DNA of 64,000 bases from positions 124,001 to 188,000 of the forward strand of contig NZ_JAUHTR010000002.1 of NCBI RefSeq assembly GCF_030418125.1, given 5' to 3'. The stretch comes from Fictibacillus fluitans. Lineage in GTDB: Bacteria > Bacillota > Bacilli > Bacillales > Fictibacillaceae. The position numbers and the translations under genes were made by a program. The notes below the pieces were generated by a model. It was not told the origin of the DNA. It saw only the letters and a list, made by a program, of their open reading frames with translations, and made no database searches. Shown here piece by piece: positions 32,602-41,435 of this stretch (its first letter is position 1; each line of letters starts with the position of its first letter).

Positions 32602-34602
32602 GTGAAAAAATATTCGAGTATTCTCACAGGAGTAGTAGCCGTCTCCTTACTGATCACGGGCTGTGGCACGAAAGCCGCGCCGCATGATTCAGGGGCAAAG
32701 GTACAGGCTGCAAAAGTGGCTCCACTCAACAAAAAAGATCTGACAGCGTTTGCTGATCAATTTTTCAACCGTAAAGATATTAAGAAAATGTACCCTGGCC
32801 TTGTCGTTACCGTCGTACAAGGAGAAAAGGTCCTGCTGAATAAGGGGTACGGAGTCAGGGATACGGAAAAGAAGCTTCCGGTAAATCCGGACCAAACGCT
32901 ATTCCGGATTGGGTCGGTAACGAAGTCATTAACCGCCACAGCGTTAATGAAGCTCGTTGACGAGGGGAAATTCAACCTGAACGATGATATTAGAAAATAC
33001 ATTCCTGAAATGAAATTTAAAAACCCGTACACTGAGCCGGTCCAAGTGAAAAATTTGCTTCTTCATAATACGGGCTTTGAGAGCCGTGACCCTAACATCG
33101 ATGATATTCATGGAGATCTTAAAACATATTATCCGTTAAAACAATATATCAAAAACAATTTTCCGCCGGTCGTCCGTAAGCCTGGCACTTCCTATATGTA
33201 CGATAACTTTGCCAGCCTGCTTCAAGGCTATATCGTGGAAAAAGTATCTGGTCAGCGCTATGAAGATTACATGAAGAAAACTATTTTCACTCCGTTGCAA
33301 ATGAAGAACACGACATCTGTTTTTCAGGAGAGCATTGTCCCTCAATTAGCTGCAGGATACAGCCCTGACGGTAAGCCTGTAGGATTGTATGCTGTAAAGC
33401 CATCCAACCTGCCAAACGGAGGAGCATTCTCTACCGGTTCAGATATGGCGAAATTCATGATGATGCAGCTGAATGGGGGCAATTATAAGGGGATATCTGT
33501 CATCAGCAAGCGAACAGCGGACATGATGCACGTTTTTAAACAACAGATTTCCCCGGGCTTTAGGGACACAACGTATGGATTTGAAGCACCCTACTTTTCA
33601 CCATCAAAGGAAAGGGTTGTCTCCAAAGCAGGAGACGCACCAGGATTCAGCTCGTACATGTGGCTCCTTCCGCAGAAAAAAGTCGGTGTATTTATCGCCA
33701 ATAACACGAACGGAGGACCGCGTGAAGAATTTTACCGGGCCTTCATGAACAAGTATTATCCAAGCAAAGCCGTAAAGGAAATGTATTTAAAATCAAGTGC
33801 CAAGAAACTGGCTAAGTTTGAAGGGGTATATCGTGATCTGCGGGGCAAAACCAATGTCTCTGAGATTAAAGCTGCTGGAAATGGTGTTCTCAACATCACC
33901 TATTACGAAAGCCCGCCAAGGACATTCCGTCAGGTAAAGCCCTTAGTTTTCAAAGAACCCTCTTCTGGAAAATACCTTGTGTTCAGGGAGAAGAACGGAA
34001 AAATTGATTACGTTAAAGATGTGACGAGAGCCCGCTACAGTGAAAAGTTAAACATCAAATCCTTTAAAGACGTTCCTGTGTCCGATCCTTATGCGAAATA
34101 TATCCGCACACTGCAAATCTTAGGATCAGCTGAAGGCAAGAGAGGTCATACCTTTGGCGGGAAGGAGACTTTATCCCAAGCGGAATTTATTGCGATGATG
34201 CTTAAATCAATTACCTATAAGGGGTCCCAGAACCCGGGCGTTTTTACCGATACAGCTGGCCACAAGTATGGTTCCTATGTTCAATTCGCTGTTGAGCTCG
34301 GCATCATTACTCCTGATCAGTCGAAGCGCTTCTATCCAGACCGTCAGATCAGCCGGCAGGAAGCAGCCACTTTCGCGTACCGCCTCCTGGCAACTAAAGG
34401 AGTGCCAAAAGGCGAAGCCAAGTTGGTTGGAGATACGGATCCATGGGCGGTTGAAGCCGTCAAAACGATTGTTGCCAATCATTTGTACGGGCCGGATGTC
34501 CAGCCTGAAAAAGATGGTTCCGTCAATTATCATTCCAAACAAAGCATGAAGCGTCAGGAAGCTGCTGCCCTCATCGCTAAAATTATCAATCCGAACTTGT
34601 AA
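32602..34602 (+). CDS. SLH-anchored serine hydrolase (beta-lactamase/PBP fold)
   Basis: A 666-aa surface lipoprotein. The signal peptide ends with an ITGC lipobox (Cys21). The serine hydrolase domain of the class C beta-lactamase/S12 type has SVTK (Ser105), Tyr200-x-Asn202 and a KAG third motif in place of HxG. About 160 C-terminal residues form SLH-type repeats (FKDVP start, AKYIRTLQILGSAEG, VQFAVELGIITPD), giving a second, cell-wall anchor. I preferred GTG 32602 (AGAAGG, ideal signal peptide); ATG 32575 overlapping the permease stop is possible. Its place in an ABC exporter operon suggests cell-wall peptide processing or peptide-drug hydrolysis. Confidence 0.88.
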   Translation: MKKYSSILTGVVAVSLLITGCGTKAAPHDSGAKVQAAKVAPLNKKDLTAFADQFFNRKDIKKMYPGLVVTVVQGEKVLLNKGYGVRDTEKKLPVNPDQTLFRIGSVTKSLTATALMKLVDEGKFNLNDDIRKYIPEMKFKNPYTEPVQVKNLLLHNTGFESRDPNIDDIHGDLKTYYPLKQYIKNNFPPVVRKPGTSYMYDNFASLLQGYIVEKVSGQRYEDYMKKTIFTPLQMKNTTSVFQESIVPQLAAGYSPDGKPVGLYAVKPSNLPNGGAFSTGSDMAKFMMMQLNGGNYKGISVISKRTADMMHVFKQQISPGFRDTTYGFEAPYFSPSKERVVSKAGDAPGFSSYMWLLPQKKVGVFIANNTNGGPREEFYRAFMNKYYPSKAVKEMYLKSSAKKLAKFEGVYRDLRGKTNVSEIKAAGNGVLNITYYESPPRTFRQVKPLVFKEPSSGKYLVFREKNGKIDYVKDVTRARYSEKLNIKSFKDVPVSDPYAKYIRTLQILGSAEGKRGHTFGGKETLSQAEFIAMMLKSITYKGSQNPGVFTDTAGHKYGSYVQFAVELGIITPDQSKRFYPDRQISRQEAATFAYRLLATKGVPKGEAKLVGDTDPWAVEAVKTIVANHLYGPDVQPEKDGSVNYHSKQSMKRQEAAALIAKIINPNL

Positions 34603-34617
34603 TGTTTCATGTCATTC

Positions 34618-34652
34618 GCAACACCTGATTTTTTTGGAATTTCGGGTGTTGC
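34618..34652 (+). terminator. terminator of the ABC/serine hydrolase operon
   Basis: GCAACACCTGA pairs with TCGGGTGTTGC (one G-T pair), followed by TTTTTCTT. Confidence 0.8.
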
Positions 34653-34791
34653 TTTTTCTTCGCGCTTTTCGATTTCGAATTAATATATGATTTTATTTTT
34701 GTCAATGAGTAAATAATCATGTAAATCTAAAAATATTTAGAATTTTTGTTGAATTTATAGGACTTTTGATTTATTCTTTATGTAATTAAGT

Positions 34792-34837
34792 GAAGTTAAA
34801 ACTTCTTATATATATTTTAAGAAGCATTAACTTCTTA
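34792..34837 (+). promoter_or_regulatory. candidate operators upstream of the D-peptide operon
   Basis: Two inverted repeats with GAAG/CTTC arms lie 20-60 bp before the first gene: GAAGTTAAAACTTC (34792-34805) and TAAGAAG-N6-CTTCTTA (34818-34837). They are the most likely binding places for the RpiR-type regulator encoded in the operon. The A/T-rich stretch 34670-34790 probably holds the promoter, but no convincing -35/-10 pair stands out. Confidence 0.5.
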
Positions 34838-34854
34838 GCGAGGATGGTGGACAG

Positions 34855-35985
34855 ATGTTCTTAAACGCTAACATCGTAAAGGAAGTCAATCATGCGTTCC
34901 GTTATTTGCATAGCCATCCGGAAATCAGCTGGGAAGAAGTAGGCACCACGGAGTACATTAGAAACCGGCTCATTGAGAATGGATGCAGGGTTAAAACATT
35001 AAATGGAATAACAGGCGTGGTTGGAGAGATTGGCAGCGGGAAACCGGTTGTTGCGATTCGTGCAGATATGGATGCGCTCTGGCAGGAGGTAAACGGCTGC
35101 TTTCAAGCCAACCATTCATGCGGCCATGACGCACACATGGCCATGGTGCTTGGAGCCGTCAGTGCGCTCAGCGCGCATAAAGAAAAGCTCAAGGGAACGG
35201 TTCGATTTATTTTTCAGCCTGCCGAAGAAAAGGGGACCGGCGCTTTGGCACTCGTTGACCAGGGGATCGTTGATGATGTGGATTATTTGTTTGGGGTCCA
35301 CCTCAGGCCGATCCAGGAATTAGCCAACGGAAAAGCGAGTCCCTCCATTTTGCATGGAGCAGGAGCTTTTGTCGAAGGTGAAATTATAGGTGAAGATGCC
35401 CATTCCGCAAGGCCGCATCTTGGAGTGAATGCGATTGAAGTCGGAGCTGCAATCGTCCAGGCTCTTCAAAGCATTCACGCTGATCCGATGATTCCTCATT
35501 CGATCAAGATGACATCCTTTCATGCGGGAGGCACCAGTTCAAATATCATCCCGGGATGCGCGCGGTTCGGCCTTGATGTCCGGGCTCAGACCAATGAGCT
35601 GATGGAGAGTCTTTTGGTTACTTTAAAGCATAGAATCCGCGCTGTTGAGTCACTTTACCACGTAAAAGTGATTCTGAATGACAAAGCTAAAATAGCCGCG
35701 GCGCAAAATCATGAGGACGCCCAGCGTCTGATGGAAGAAGCGATTATCGAGGTGATTGGAAGAGAAAACCTGAAGCCGTCCATTATAACTTCTGGAGGGG
35801 ATGACTTCCATTACTACACGATTAAACGGCCCCATATTAAAGCCACGATGCTCGGCCTGGGCTGTGATCTTGCGCCAGGTCTCCATCATCCGAACATGAC
35901 GTTTGATCATCAGGCACTGGAAGCAGGAACAGGAATTTTAATCAATGTGATTTTTAAAGCGTTACATTCAAGCAGCAACAGTTAA
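34855..35985 (+). CDS. M20-family amidohydrolase (AmhX-like; probable N-acyl-amino acid deacylase)
   Basis: A 376-aa di-metal amidohydrolase of the M20D type. Metal ligands are visible in SCGHDAHM (near residue 90), FQPAEEKG (near 124) and HLRP (near 148), with a C-terminal LHHPNMTFDH block. It is the first gene of the operon. In the D-to-L amino acid pathway known from Geobacillus, an M20 enzyme removes succinate from N-succinyl-L-amino acids made by the racemase. With racemase and acyltransferase in this operon, that role fits best; aminoacylase or amide hydrolase (AmhX) activity is the alternative. Confidence 0.88.
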   Translation: MFLNANIVKEVNHAFRYLHSHPEISWEEVGTTEYIRNRLIENGCRVKTLNGITGVVGEIGSGKPVVAIRADMDALWQEVNGCFQANHSCGHDAHMAMVLGAVSALSAHKEKLKGTVRFIFQPAEEKGTGALALVDQGIVDDVDYLFGVHLRPIQELANGKASPSILHGAGAFVEGEIIGEDAHSARPHLGVNAIEVGAAIVQALQSIHADPMIPHSIKMTSFHAGGTSSNIIPGCARFGLDVRAQTNELMESLLVTLKHRIRAVESLYHVKVILNDKAKIAAAQNHEDAQRLMEEAIIEVIGRENLKPSIITSGGDDFHYYTIKRPHIKATMLGLGCDLAPGLHHPNMTFDHQALEAGTGILINVIFKALHSSSNS

Positions 35986-36004
35986 TGGGGACAGGGGTGA
36001 TGGG

Positions 36005-36841
36005 ATGAAAGTATTTATTTCGGCTGATATGGAAGGAATATCAGGAATCACGGACATTGAGGATATTCTTCCAAATGGAAGAACGTATGAATATTGCAGA
36101 AAACTTTTTACAAAGGATGTAAACGCTGCGATTGAAGGGGCGCTTGAAGGCGGAGCCACCCAAATCGTCGTAAACGAATCACATGGACCAATGAGGAATC
36201 TCTTGCCGGAAGAGCTGCATCCAAAAGCAGAAGTCGTGCGGGGCTTTTATAAGCCTTTGCTGATGATGGAAGGGCTGGATGACTCGTTCGATGCTGTATT
36301 TTTTGTCGGCTACCACGGAAAAGCCGGTGAAAAGGACGCCATTTTAAATCACACATTCCTTGGGAGCAGTATTCAAAGGCTGTATTTGAATGGCAGGGAA
36401 GTGAGTGAGGGGGACTATAATGCCGCCGTTGCCGGAGAACTGAACGTGCCGGTCGTTCTCCTGACAGGAGACAGCCAGACCTGTGCCGATGCCAGGCGGA
36501 ATTTTCCAGGCATTATAACAACGGAGGTCAAACGGGGGATTGGTGCCTTCACTGCACAATGTCTCCATCCTAAAATAGCGAGAGAGCTAATCAAGTCTGA
36601 TGCCCGAAAGGCTGTAGAGAATTGCAAAGCTGTCAAACCGGTGGAAAAACAATCTTCTTATACGATCGATATTGAGTTTAAACATACCAATATGGCCTCT
36701 ATCGCGAGTTATATCCCCCAAGTGGAATGGGTTGATCCGCGTACTGTCCGCTATATTACGGATGATCTTATCAAAGGCACGAGAGTCTTACTGGCGCTTA
36801 TGCTGCTATCCATTCAAGCCTCAGGCACAATGAGGTTCTAG
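36005..36841 (+). CDS. dppA: D-aminopeptidase, M55 family
   Basis: A 278-aa zinc D-aminopeptidase like Bacillus subtilis DppA, which removes N-terminal D-amino acids (D-Ala) from short peptides and forms a decameric ring. The SxDxEG metal motif gives Asp8 and Glu10; His60 (NESHG) and His104 (GYHGKAG) are the other ligands, all at DppA numbering. In B. subtilis dppA heads a dipeptide-transport operon; here it lies in an enlarged version. It follows the M20 gene by 19 bp. It would supply free D-amino acids to the racemase pathway. Confidence 0.95.
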   Translation: MKVFISADMEGISGITDIEDILPNGRTYEYCRKLFTKDVNAAIEGALEGGATQIVVNESHGPMRNLLPEELHPKAEVVRGFYKPLLMMEGLDDSFDAVFFVGYHGKAGEKDAILNHTFLGSSIQRLYLNGREVSEGDYNAAVAGELNVPVVLLTGDSQTCADARRNFPGIITTEVKRGIGAFTAQCLHPKIARELIKSDARKAVENCKAVKPVEKQSSYTIDIEFKHTNMASIASYIPQVEWVDPRTVRYITDDLIKGTRVLLALMLLSIQASGTMRF

Positions 36842-36865
36842 AAAATGCTTTTTGGGAGGTATGAT

Positions 36866-37909
36866 TTGAAAAATCAAGCGGAAGTATATCCAAAACGCAA
36901 ACGCTTCGTTCTTGACGCTCATTTTGATTTGCTGATGGATGTGCAATTGAAGCGTGAAAAGGGAGCAAGAAGGGTCATTGAACGCGAATACCTGGAAGCG
37001 TTCAGAAAGGGAGGAATCCATGTGATAGTGGCTGCTGTTTTTGTGGACAGCCAGTTCGTCCCTTATTCCGCTCTCCAAAAGGCCTTAAATCAAATCAGCT
37101 GTCTGTATCAGGAAGTAAAGGAGTCACCGGATAAATTAATGATCTGTTTGAACGACAGCGATATGCTGCAAGCGTATGAGACCGGCAAGATCGGGTTTCT
37201 TCTGTCGCTGGAGGGGGCTGAGCCAATTGGCACAGACCTGAGTCTTCTTCACATCTTCTACGAGCTTGGGGTAAGAAATCTGGGGCTTGTTTGGAGCAGA
37301 CGAAATGAAGCTGGCGACGGAAGTCATTTCCAGGAGGTTCGCGAAGGGAAAAAAGGAGGACTGACCTCTTTCGGCATCGAGCTCATAGAGGAAGCTGAGA
37401 AGCTGGGCATTACGATTGATGTCAGCCATATAAATGATGAGGGATTCTATGATGTCCTGGAGGTCGCTCAAAAACCGCTTATTGCTTCTCATTCCAACGC
37501 CAGAGCACTTTGCCCTACGATGCGGAATCTTACGGATCACCAGATTAAAGAGATCGCGGGGAAAAAAGGAGTCATTGGGGTAAATGCGGTGTCCATGCTG
37601 GTTCATTCCGAAGATGCCAAAAGTACACCAACTGCCCTGGCGGACCATATTGAATACCTGATTCAACTTGCCGGAATAGAGCATGTCGGCTTTGGTTTTG
37701 ACTTCTGTGACAGTGTCATGAAATACATCTCCCGGGAGGATTTGCTTAAGATGCCCCGGATTCCGTTTGATGTGATAAAGGGACATCAAAATCTGGATGG
37801 CCTCATGAATGAAATCCTGAAGCGGGGTTATGCCGAAAGTGATCTTGCTTTGTTGGCTGGGATGAACTTTCATCGAATATTTAAATACAACAATGCCGGG
37901 TTGGGGTGA
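36866..37909 (+). CDS. membrane dipeptidase-type peptidase, M19 family
   Basis: A 347-aa zinc dipeptidase related to renal dipeptidase and bacterial M19 enzymes, known to accept dipeptides with a C-terminal D-residue. The first metal motif is DAHFDLLMD (His and Asp of HxD), a glutamate ligand lies in LSLEGAEP, and DVSHI and ASHSNARAL blocks provide two histidines. I placed the start at TTG 36866 after GGGAGGT; an upstream ATG at 36845 lies before this ribosome binding site. It overlaps no gene but sits 24 bp after dppA. Confidence 0.88.
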   Translation: MKNQAEVYPKRKRFVLDAHFDLLMDVQLKREKGARRVIEREYLEAFRKGGIHVIVAAVFVDSQFVPYSALQKALNQISCLYQEVKESPDKLMICLNDSDMLQAYETGKIGFLLSLEGAEPIGTDLSLLHIFYELGVRNLGLVWSRRNEAGDGSHFQEVREGKKGGLTSFGIELIEEAEKLGITIDVSHINDEGFYDVLEVAQKPLIASHSNARALCPTMRNLTDHQIKEIAGKKGVIGVNAVSMLVHSEDAKSTPTALADHIEYLIQLAGIEHVGFGFDFCDSVMKYISREDLLKMPRIPFDVIKGHQNLDGLMNEILKRGYAESDLALLAGMNFHRIFKYNNAGLG

Positions 37910-37913
37910 GGTT

Positions 37914-39395
37914 ATGAAAATTTTAGTTGGACAAGTCCTGCACGAAACAAACACGTTTTCCAATATAAAAACCACAGTCGATTCTTTTAAAAAATGGGAG
38001 TGGGACCTGGGGGAAGCCATTCTGCTGAAAAACCGAGGAGTCAGAGGATTTATGGGAGGAGTCATCGACCGGATTGAAGAGCTGGGACATGTGGCAGTTC
38101 CGACCTTCAGTGCATCGGCTTACCCTACAGGGCTGATCACGGAAGAAACCTATGAAATCCTTAAAGATGAACTTCTTCGTCCTCTTTCTGCGGCAGATGA
38201 ATATGACGCGATTGTGCTGTGCCTGCATGGAGCAGGCGTGGTTGAAAATCATGACGATCTTGAAGGCGAAATTCTTTCCGCTGTGAGAAAAGCGGCAGGG
38301 TATAAAATTCCGTTGGTCGTTACTCTGGACCTTCATGCGAATGTTACCCCGCTGATGGTACAGGAAGCAGATGCCATCGTCGGAAACAACCATTATCCTC
38401 ATATCGACTGCTACGAAATTGGACAAGAAGCAGTGGATCTTGCTGTTGAGATCGTCAAGGGAAACCTAGTTCCTGCTATGCATCTCATCAATGTGCCGCT
38501 CGTCATTCCCACATCAGCAACTCATTTTTCTCCGGTAAAGGACATTAATGACTGCACCAGAGAATGGGAAGCGTTGAAGGATGTAGTGGATTGCACATTC
38601 TATCACGGATTTCCCTATACGGATCTTCCCCAGATTGGCGTCTCTGTTGTAGCAACCACTCATAACAACCTTAAATTGGCGGAAGAGGCGGCAACGGCCA
38701 TTGCAGAAAAGATATGGGACATGAGGGAATGCTTTATGCAGCATACAATTGGACCGAAGGAAGGCATTAAGGAAGCGCTGAAATCTCATGCATCCATGGT
38801 GGTGATCAATGAGACATCGGATAATCCGGGGGGCGGAACTCCGGGGGATGGGACGCATTTGTTAAAAGAGCTGCTTACCATAAAAGACGAAAAAATTTGC
38901 TTTGCCTGTATATTTGACCCGGAGGCCGTGGAACGGGCATTTGAAGCGGGTGTGGGGAATGAGATTGCCCTCATGTTAGGTGGAAAGACCGATGAACTGC
39001 ATGGAGATCCCATTCTCCTGACCGCTTATGTAAAATGCCTGACTGACGGACAATTTACGTATACTTCCCCGCTTTGGACCGGCCGCAAGGAAAATCTGGG
39101 AAAAACGGTACGCCTCCAGGTAAATAATGTGGATATCATTGTCAGCTCTGTTAAAACTCAGGTTCTGGATGACGAAATTTACAAGCTGCATGGCATCGAT
39201 GTCACGGGATACAAGATTGTGGCATTAAAGTCCAGCGTTCACTTCAGAGCGTGTTTTGAAAAGCTGACAAATGAAATTATAACGGTAGATTCTCCAGGCT
39301 TATCGACCATAGACTTTACTTCACTTCCATACCGGAGAGTGGATGATTTTATCTATCCATTGAATGAACGGTTAAAAGGCGCGGCTGCATATTAA
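37914..39395 (+). CDS. M81-family metallopeptidase (MlrC-like)
   Basis: A 493-aa protein of the M81 family, named after MlrC, which degrades linearised microcystin, a peptide rich in D-residues. The N-terminal HETNTFS motif, LCLHGAG, DLHAN near residue 142 and the SDNPGGGTPGDGTHLL block near residue 305 are family signatures. The start is ATG 37914, four bases after the previous stop, with GGGGTGAGG upstream. Its place beside two D-active peptidases suggests that this family too cleaves D-containing or isopeptide bonds. The substrate is unproven for most members. Confidence 0.88.
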   Translation: MKILVGQVLHETNTFSNIKTTVDSFKKWEWDLGEAILLKNRGVRGFMGGVIDRIEELGHVAVPTFSASAYPTGLITEETYEILKDELLRPLSAADEYDAIVLCLHGAGVVENHDDLEGEILSAVRKAAGYKIPLVVTLDLHANVTPLMVQEADAIVGNNHYPHIDCYEIGQEAVDLAVEIVKGNLVPAMHLINVPLVIPTSATHFSPVKDINDCTREWEALKDVVDCTFYHGFPYTDLPQIGVSVVATTHNNLKLAEEAATAIAEKIWDMRECFMQHTIGPKEGIKEALKSHASMVVINETSDNPGGGTPGDGTHLLKELLTIKDEKICFACIFDPEAVERAFEAGVGNEIALMLGGKTDELHGDPILLTAYVKCLTDGQFTYTSPLWTGRKENLGKTVRLQVNNVDIIVSSVKTQVLDDEIYKLHGIDVTGYKIVALKSSVHFRACFEKLTNEIITVDSPGLSTIDFTSLPYRRVDDFIYPLNERLKGAAAY

Positions 39396-39411
39396 CCCAA
39401 GGAGGGAACCG

Positions 39412-40296
39412 ATGTCATCCCTGAAAGAACTCATAAAAACACATTATGAAAACCTGACCAAGCTTCAAAAGAAAGTCGCAAAACAGATTCTGGATGATCC
39501 CAAGAGAGTTGTTCTTCAGACCGCTAAAGAGCTTGGCACAGAGATTGGGGCAAGCGAAACGACGATCATTCGCTTTTGCTACGCCATTGGCTATGACGGT
39601 TATGCGGATTTGCAGGAAAACGTCCGCACTGAACTGTTGATTCATAAGGATAAAGATGCTCTGAACAAGTTTGCTAACCGGATGACAGATGCAGAAACGG
39701 CATTAAGTGAAACGGCCCATACCGAAATGAACCAGGATCTCCTGTCCATCCAGCGGACACTCGAGGAATTTGACCATGAACAATATATCCAGATTGTAAA
39801 TGCAATCATTAAGGCAAAACGAGTGGTGGTCGTTGGCTTGAGAACGTCCTTTGCTCCGGCGCATTGGTTGTCCTACACGTTAAATGTGGTCAAGGGAAAC
39901 ACCATTCTTTACCGGGGAGAAGTGGATGATGCCCATTACATCCTTTCTGATTTGAATGAAGAGCATCTGGTGATCGCCTTCTCCTTTCCAAGATATGCAA
40001 CCGAAACCATTTCTTTTGTCAAAGCCGCCAAAAGTAAAGGAGCTAAAGTATTTGCCTTAACGGACAGTGAACTTTCTCCAGTGGCTGGCTCAGCAGATTA
40101 CCTGATTAAAGTCACGACACCCGAGCCCTCATCCATTAAAGGAATGCCGACGATCTTTTCCATATTAAATTTGTTCGTAACCGGGATCATGAAGCAAGAT
40201 AAGAGCAATGTTCAAAAGCAGTTAAATAAATACCGCGAATCCAGCCACTTATTTCATTCTTACGCCGCATCCCATAACAGTCGAGAAGGTGATTAA
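39412..40296 (+). CDS. RpiR-family transcriptional regulator
   Basis: A 294-aa regulator with an N-terminal HTH_6 domain (residues 1-75, GASETTIIRFCYAIGYDGYADLQ) and a C-terminal SIS domain (about 125-265, RVVVVGLRTSFAPAHWLSYTL). RpiR/MurR-type proteins sense phosphosugars such as MurNAc-6-phosphate, though many Bacillus members sense other metabolites. It is embedded in the D-peptide operon, 16 bp after the M81 gene, and probably controls the whole operon through the GAAG/CTTC repeats upstream of 34855. Confidence 0.92.
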   Translation: MSSLKELIKTHYENLTKLQKKVAKQILDDPKRVVLQTAKELGTEIGASETTIIRFCYAIGYDGYADLQENVRTELLIHKDKDALNKFANRMTDAETALSETAHTEMNQDLLSIQRTLEEFDHEQYIQIVNAIIKAKRVVVVGLRTSFAPAHWLSYTLNVVKGNTILYRGEVDDAHYILSDLNEEHLVIAFSFPRYATETISFVKAAKSKGAKVFALTDSELSPVAGSADYLIKVTTPEPSSIKGMPTIFSILNLFVTGIMKQDKSNVQKQLNKYRESSHLFHSYAASHNSREGD

Positions 40297-41412
40297 TTGA
40301 ACATTGAAAGAGTAAGCCTCACACAATTACAGATTCCATTAAAGTCGAGATTTGAAACGAGTTTTGGCGGTGTGGAACTAAAGAATTTTCTTCTTGTTTC
40401 CGTTGAAGGAGGAGGAAAGACGGGTTTTGGAGAGAGTGTTGCCATGCCGTACCCCATCTATAATGAGGAAACCACAGAAACCGTAAAGTACATGTTAAAG
40501 GAATTTCTCATTCCTATTGTCAAAAATAGTGCGATTCAGCATCCGAAAGAGCTTCTGAAGGCTTTTTCTGGCATCAGAAGAAATAATATGGCCAAATCAG
40601 CGATTGAGGGGGCGGTTTGGGATCTCTATGCCAAACAAAAGAATATTTCTTTAGCCCAGGCGCTTGGGGGAACGAAAACCGAAGTGGAAGTCGGGGTGAG
40701 CATCGGGATTGAATCCAGCGTGGATGAATTGCTCCGGAAAGTCGATCAATTTCTGACGGATGGCTATAAAAAAATAAAAGTGAAGATTAAACCGGACTGG
40801 GACATTGTGCCGATCAAAGCCATCAGGGACCATTTCGGCGATCAGGTTCCTCTCATGGCAGATGCGAATTCCGCCTATACGCTTAAAGATTTGGACATTC
40901 TGAAGCAGCTTGACGAATTTAATCTCATGATGATTGAACAGCCACTCGCACATGATGATATCGTCGACCAGGCGATATTGCAGTCCCAGCTCGTTACACC
41001 GGTTTGTTTGGATGAAAGCATTCATACGCTCGAGGATGCCAGGAAAGCTCTTCAACTGGGAAGCTGCAAAATTATCAATATTAAGATAGGGCGTGTCGGA
41101 GGGCTTACAGAAGCCATTCGCATTCATGATTACTGTAGTGAGCAGGGGATTCCGGTTTGGTGCGGAGGAATGCTGGAGGCCGGAGTGGGACGGGCTCATA
41201 ACCTGGCCATCACTTCGCTAAGTAACTTCGTTATCCCGGGAGACACTTCTCCATCCAATCGTTACTGGAGCGAAGATATTGTTGAGCCTGAGATTTCCTT
41301 CAGCAAGCCCGGCATGATTACTGTGCCTTCAGGACCTGGGATTGGCTATGAAGTAATGGAAGAACGTGTGAGGAAGTATGCCGTAAACGAAGAAGAGTTT
41401 GTCATTGCATAA
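40297..41412 (+). CDS. N-succinylamino acid racemase / o-succinylbenzoate synthase-type enolase-superfamily enzyme
   Basis: A 371-aa enolase-superfamily enzyme of the OSBS/NSAR branch. The catalytic lysines are Lys163 (KVK, 161-163) and Lys263 (NIKIGRVGG), and the metal ligands Asp189, Glu214 and Asp239; the numbers coincide with Amycolatopsis NSAR. The C-terminal WCGGMLEAGVGRAHN and GDTSPSNRYW blocks are diagnostic. NSAR interconverts N-succinyl-D- and L-amino acids. Its location with a GNAT and an M20 hydrolase, not with men genes, favours the racemase role over menaquinone synthesis. The start is TTG right after the rpiR-type stop, with AAGGTGAT. Confidence 0.92.
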   Translation: MNIERVSLTQLQIPLKSRFETSFGGVELKNFLLVSVEGGGKTGFGESVAMPYPIYNEETTETVKYMLKEFLIPIVKNSAIQHPKELLKAFSGIRRNNMAKSAIEGAVWDLYAKQKNISLAQALGGTKTEVEVGVSIGIESSVDELLRKVDQFLTDGYKKIKVKIKPDWDIVPIKAIRDHFGDQVPLMADANSAYTLKDLDILKQLDEFNLMMIEQPLAHDDIVDQAILQSQLVTPVCLDESIHTLEDARKALQLGSCKIINIKIGRVGGLTEAIRIHDYCSEQGIPVWCGGMLEAGVGRAHNLAITSLSNFVIPGDTSPSNRYWSEDIVEPEISFSKPGMITVPSGPGIGYEVMEERVRKYAVNEEEFVIA

Positions 41413-41435
41413 ATAAATGATGGAGTGGAGCTTTA

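Noticed and set aside
34653-34854. T-box or other amino-acid riboswitch before the D-peptide operon
   Set aside because: No T-box sequence or terminator/antiterminator pair; only short GAAG/CTTC repeats.
37136-38065. Long minus-strand frame of about 309 codons over the M19/M81 junction
   Set aside because: It is antisense to two recognisable peptidase genes and shows no family motif or start signal.
40297-41412. menC for menaquinone synthesis
   Set aside because: The enzyme could have OSBS activity, but no men genes are near and the GNAT/M20 neighbours fit the racemase pathway better.
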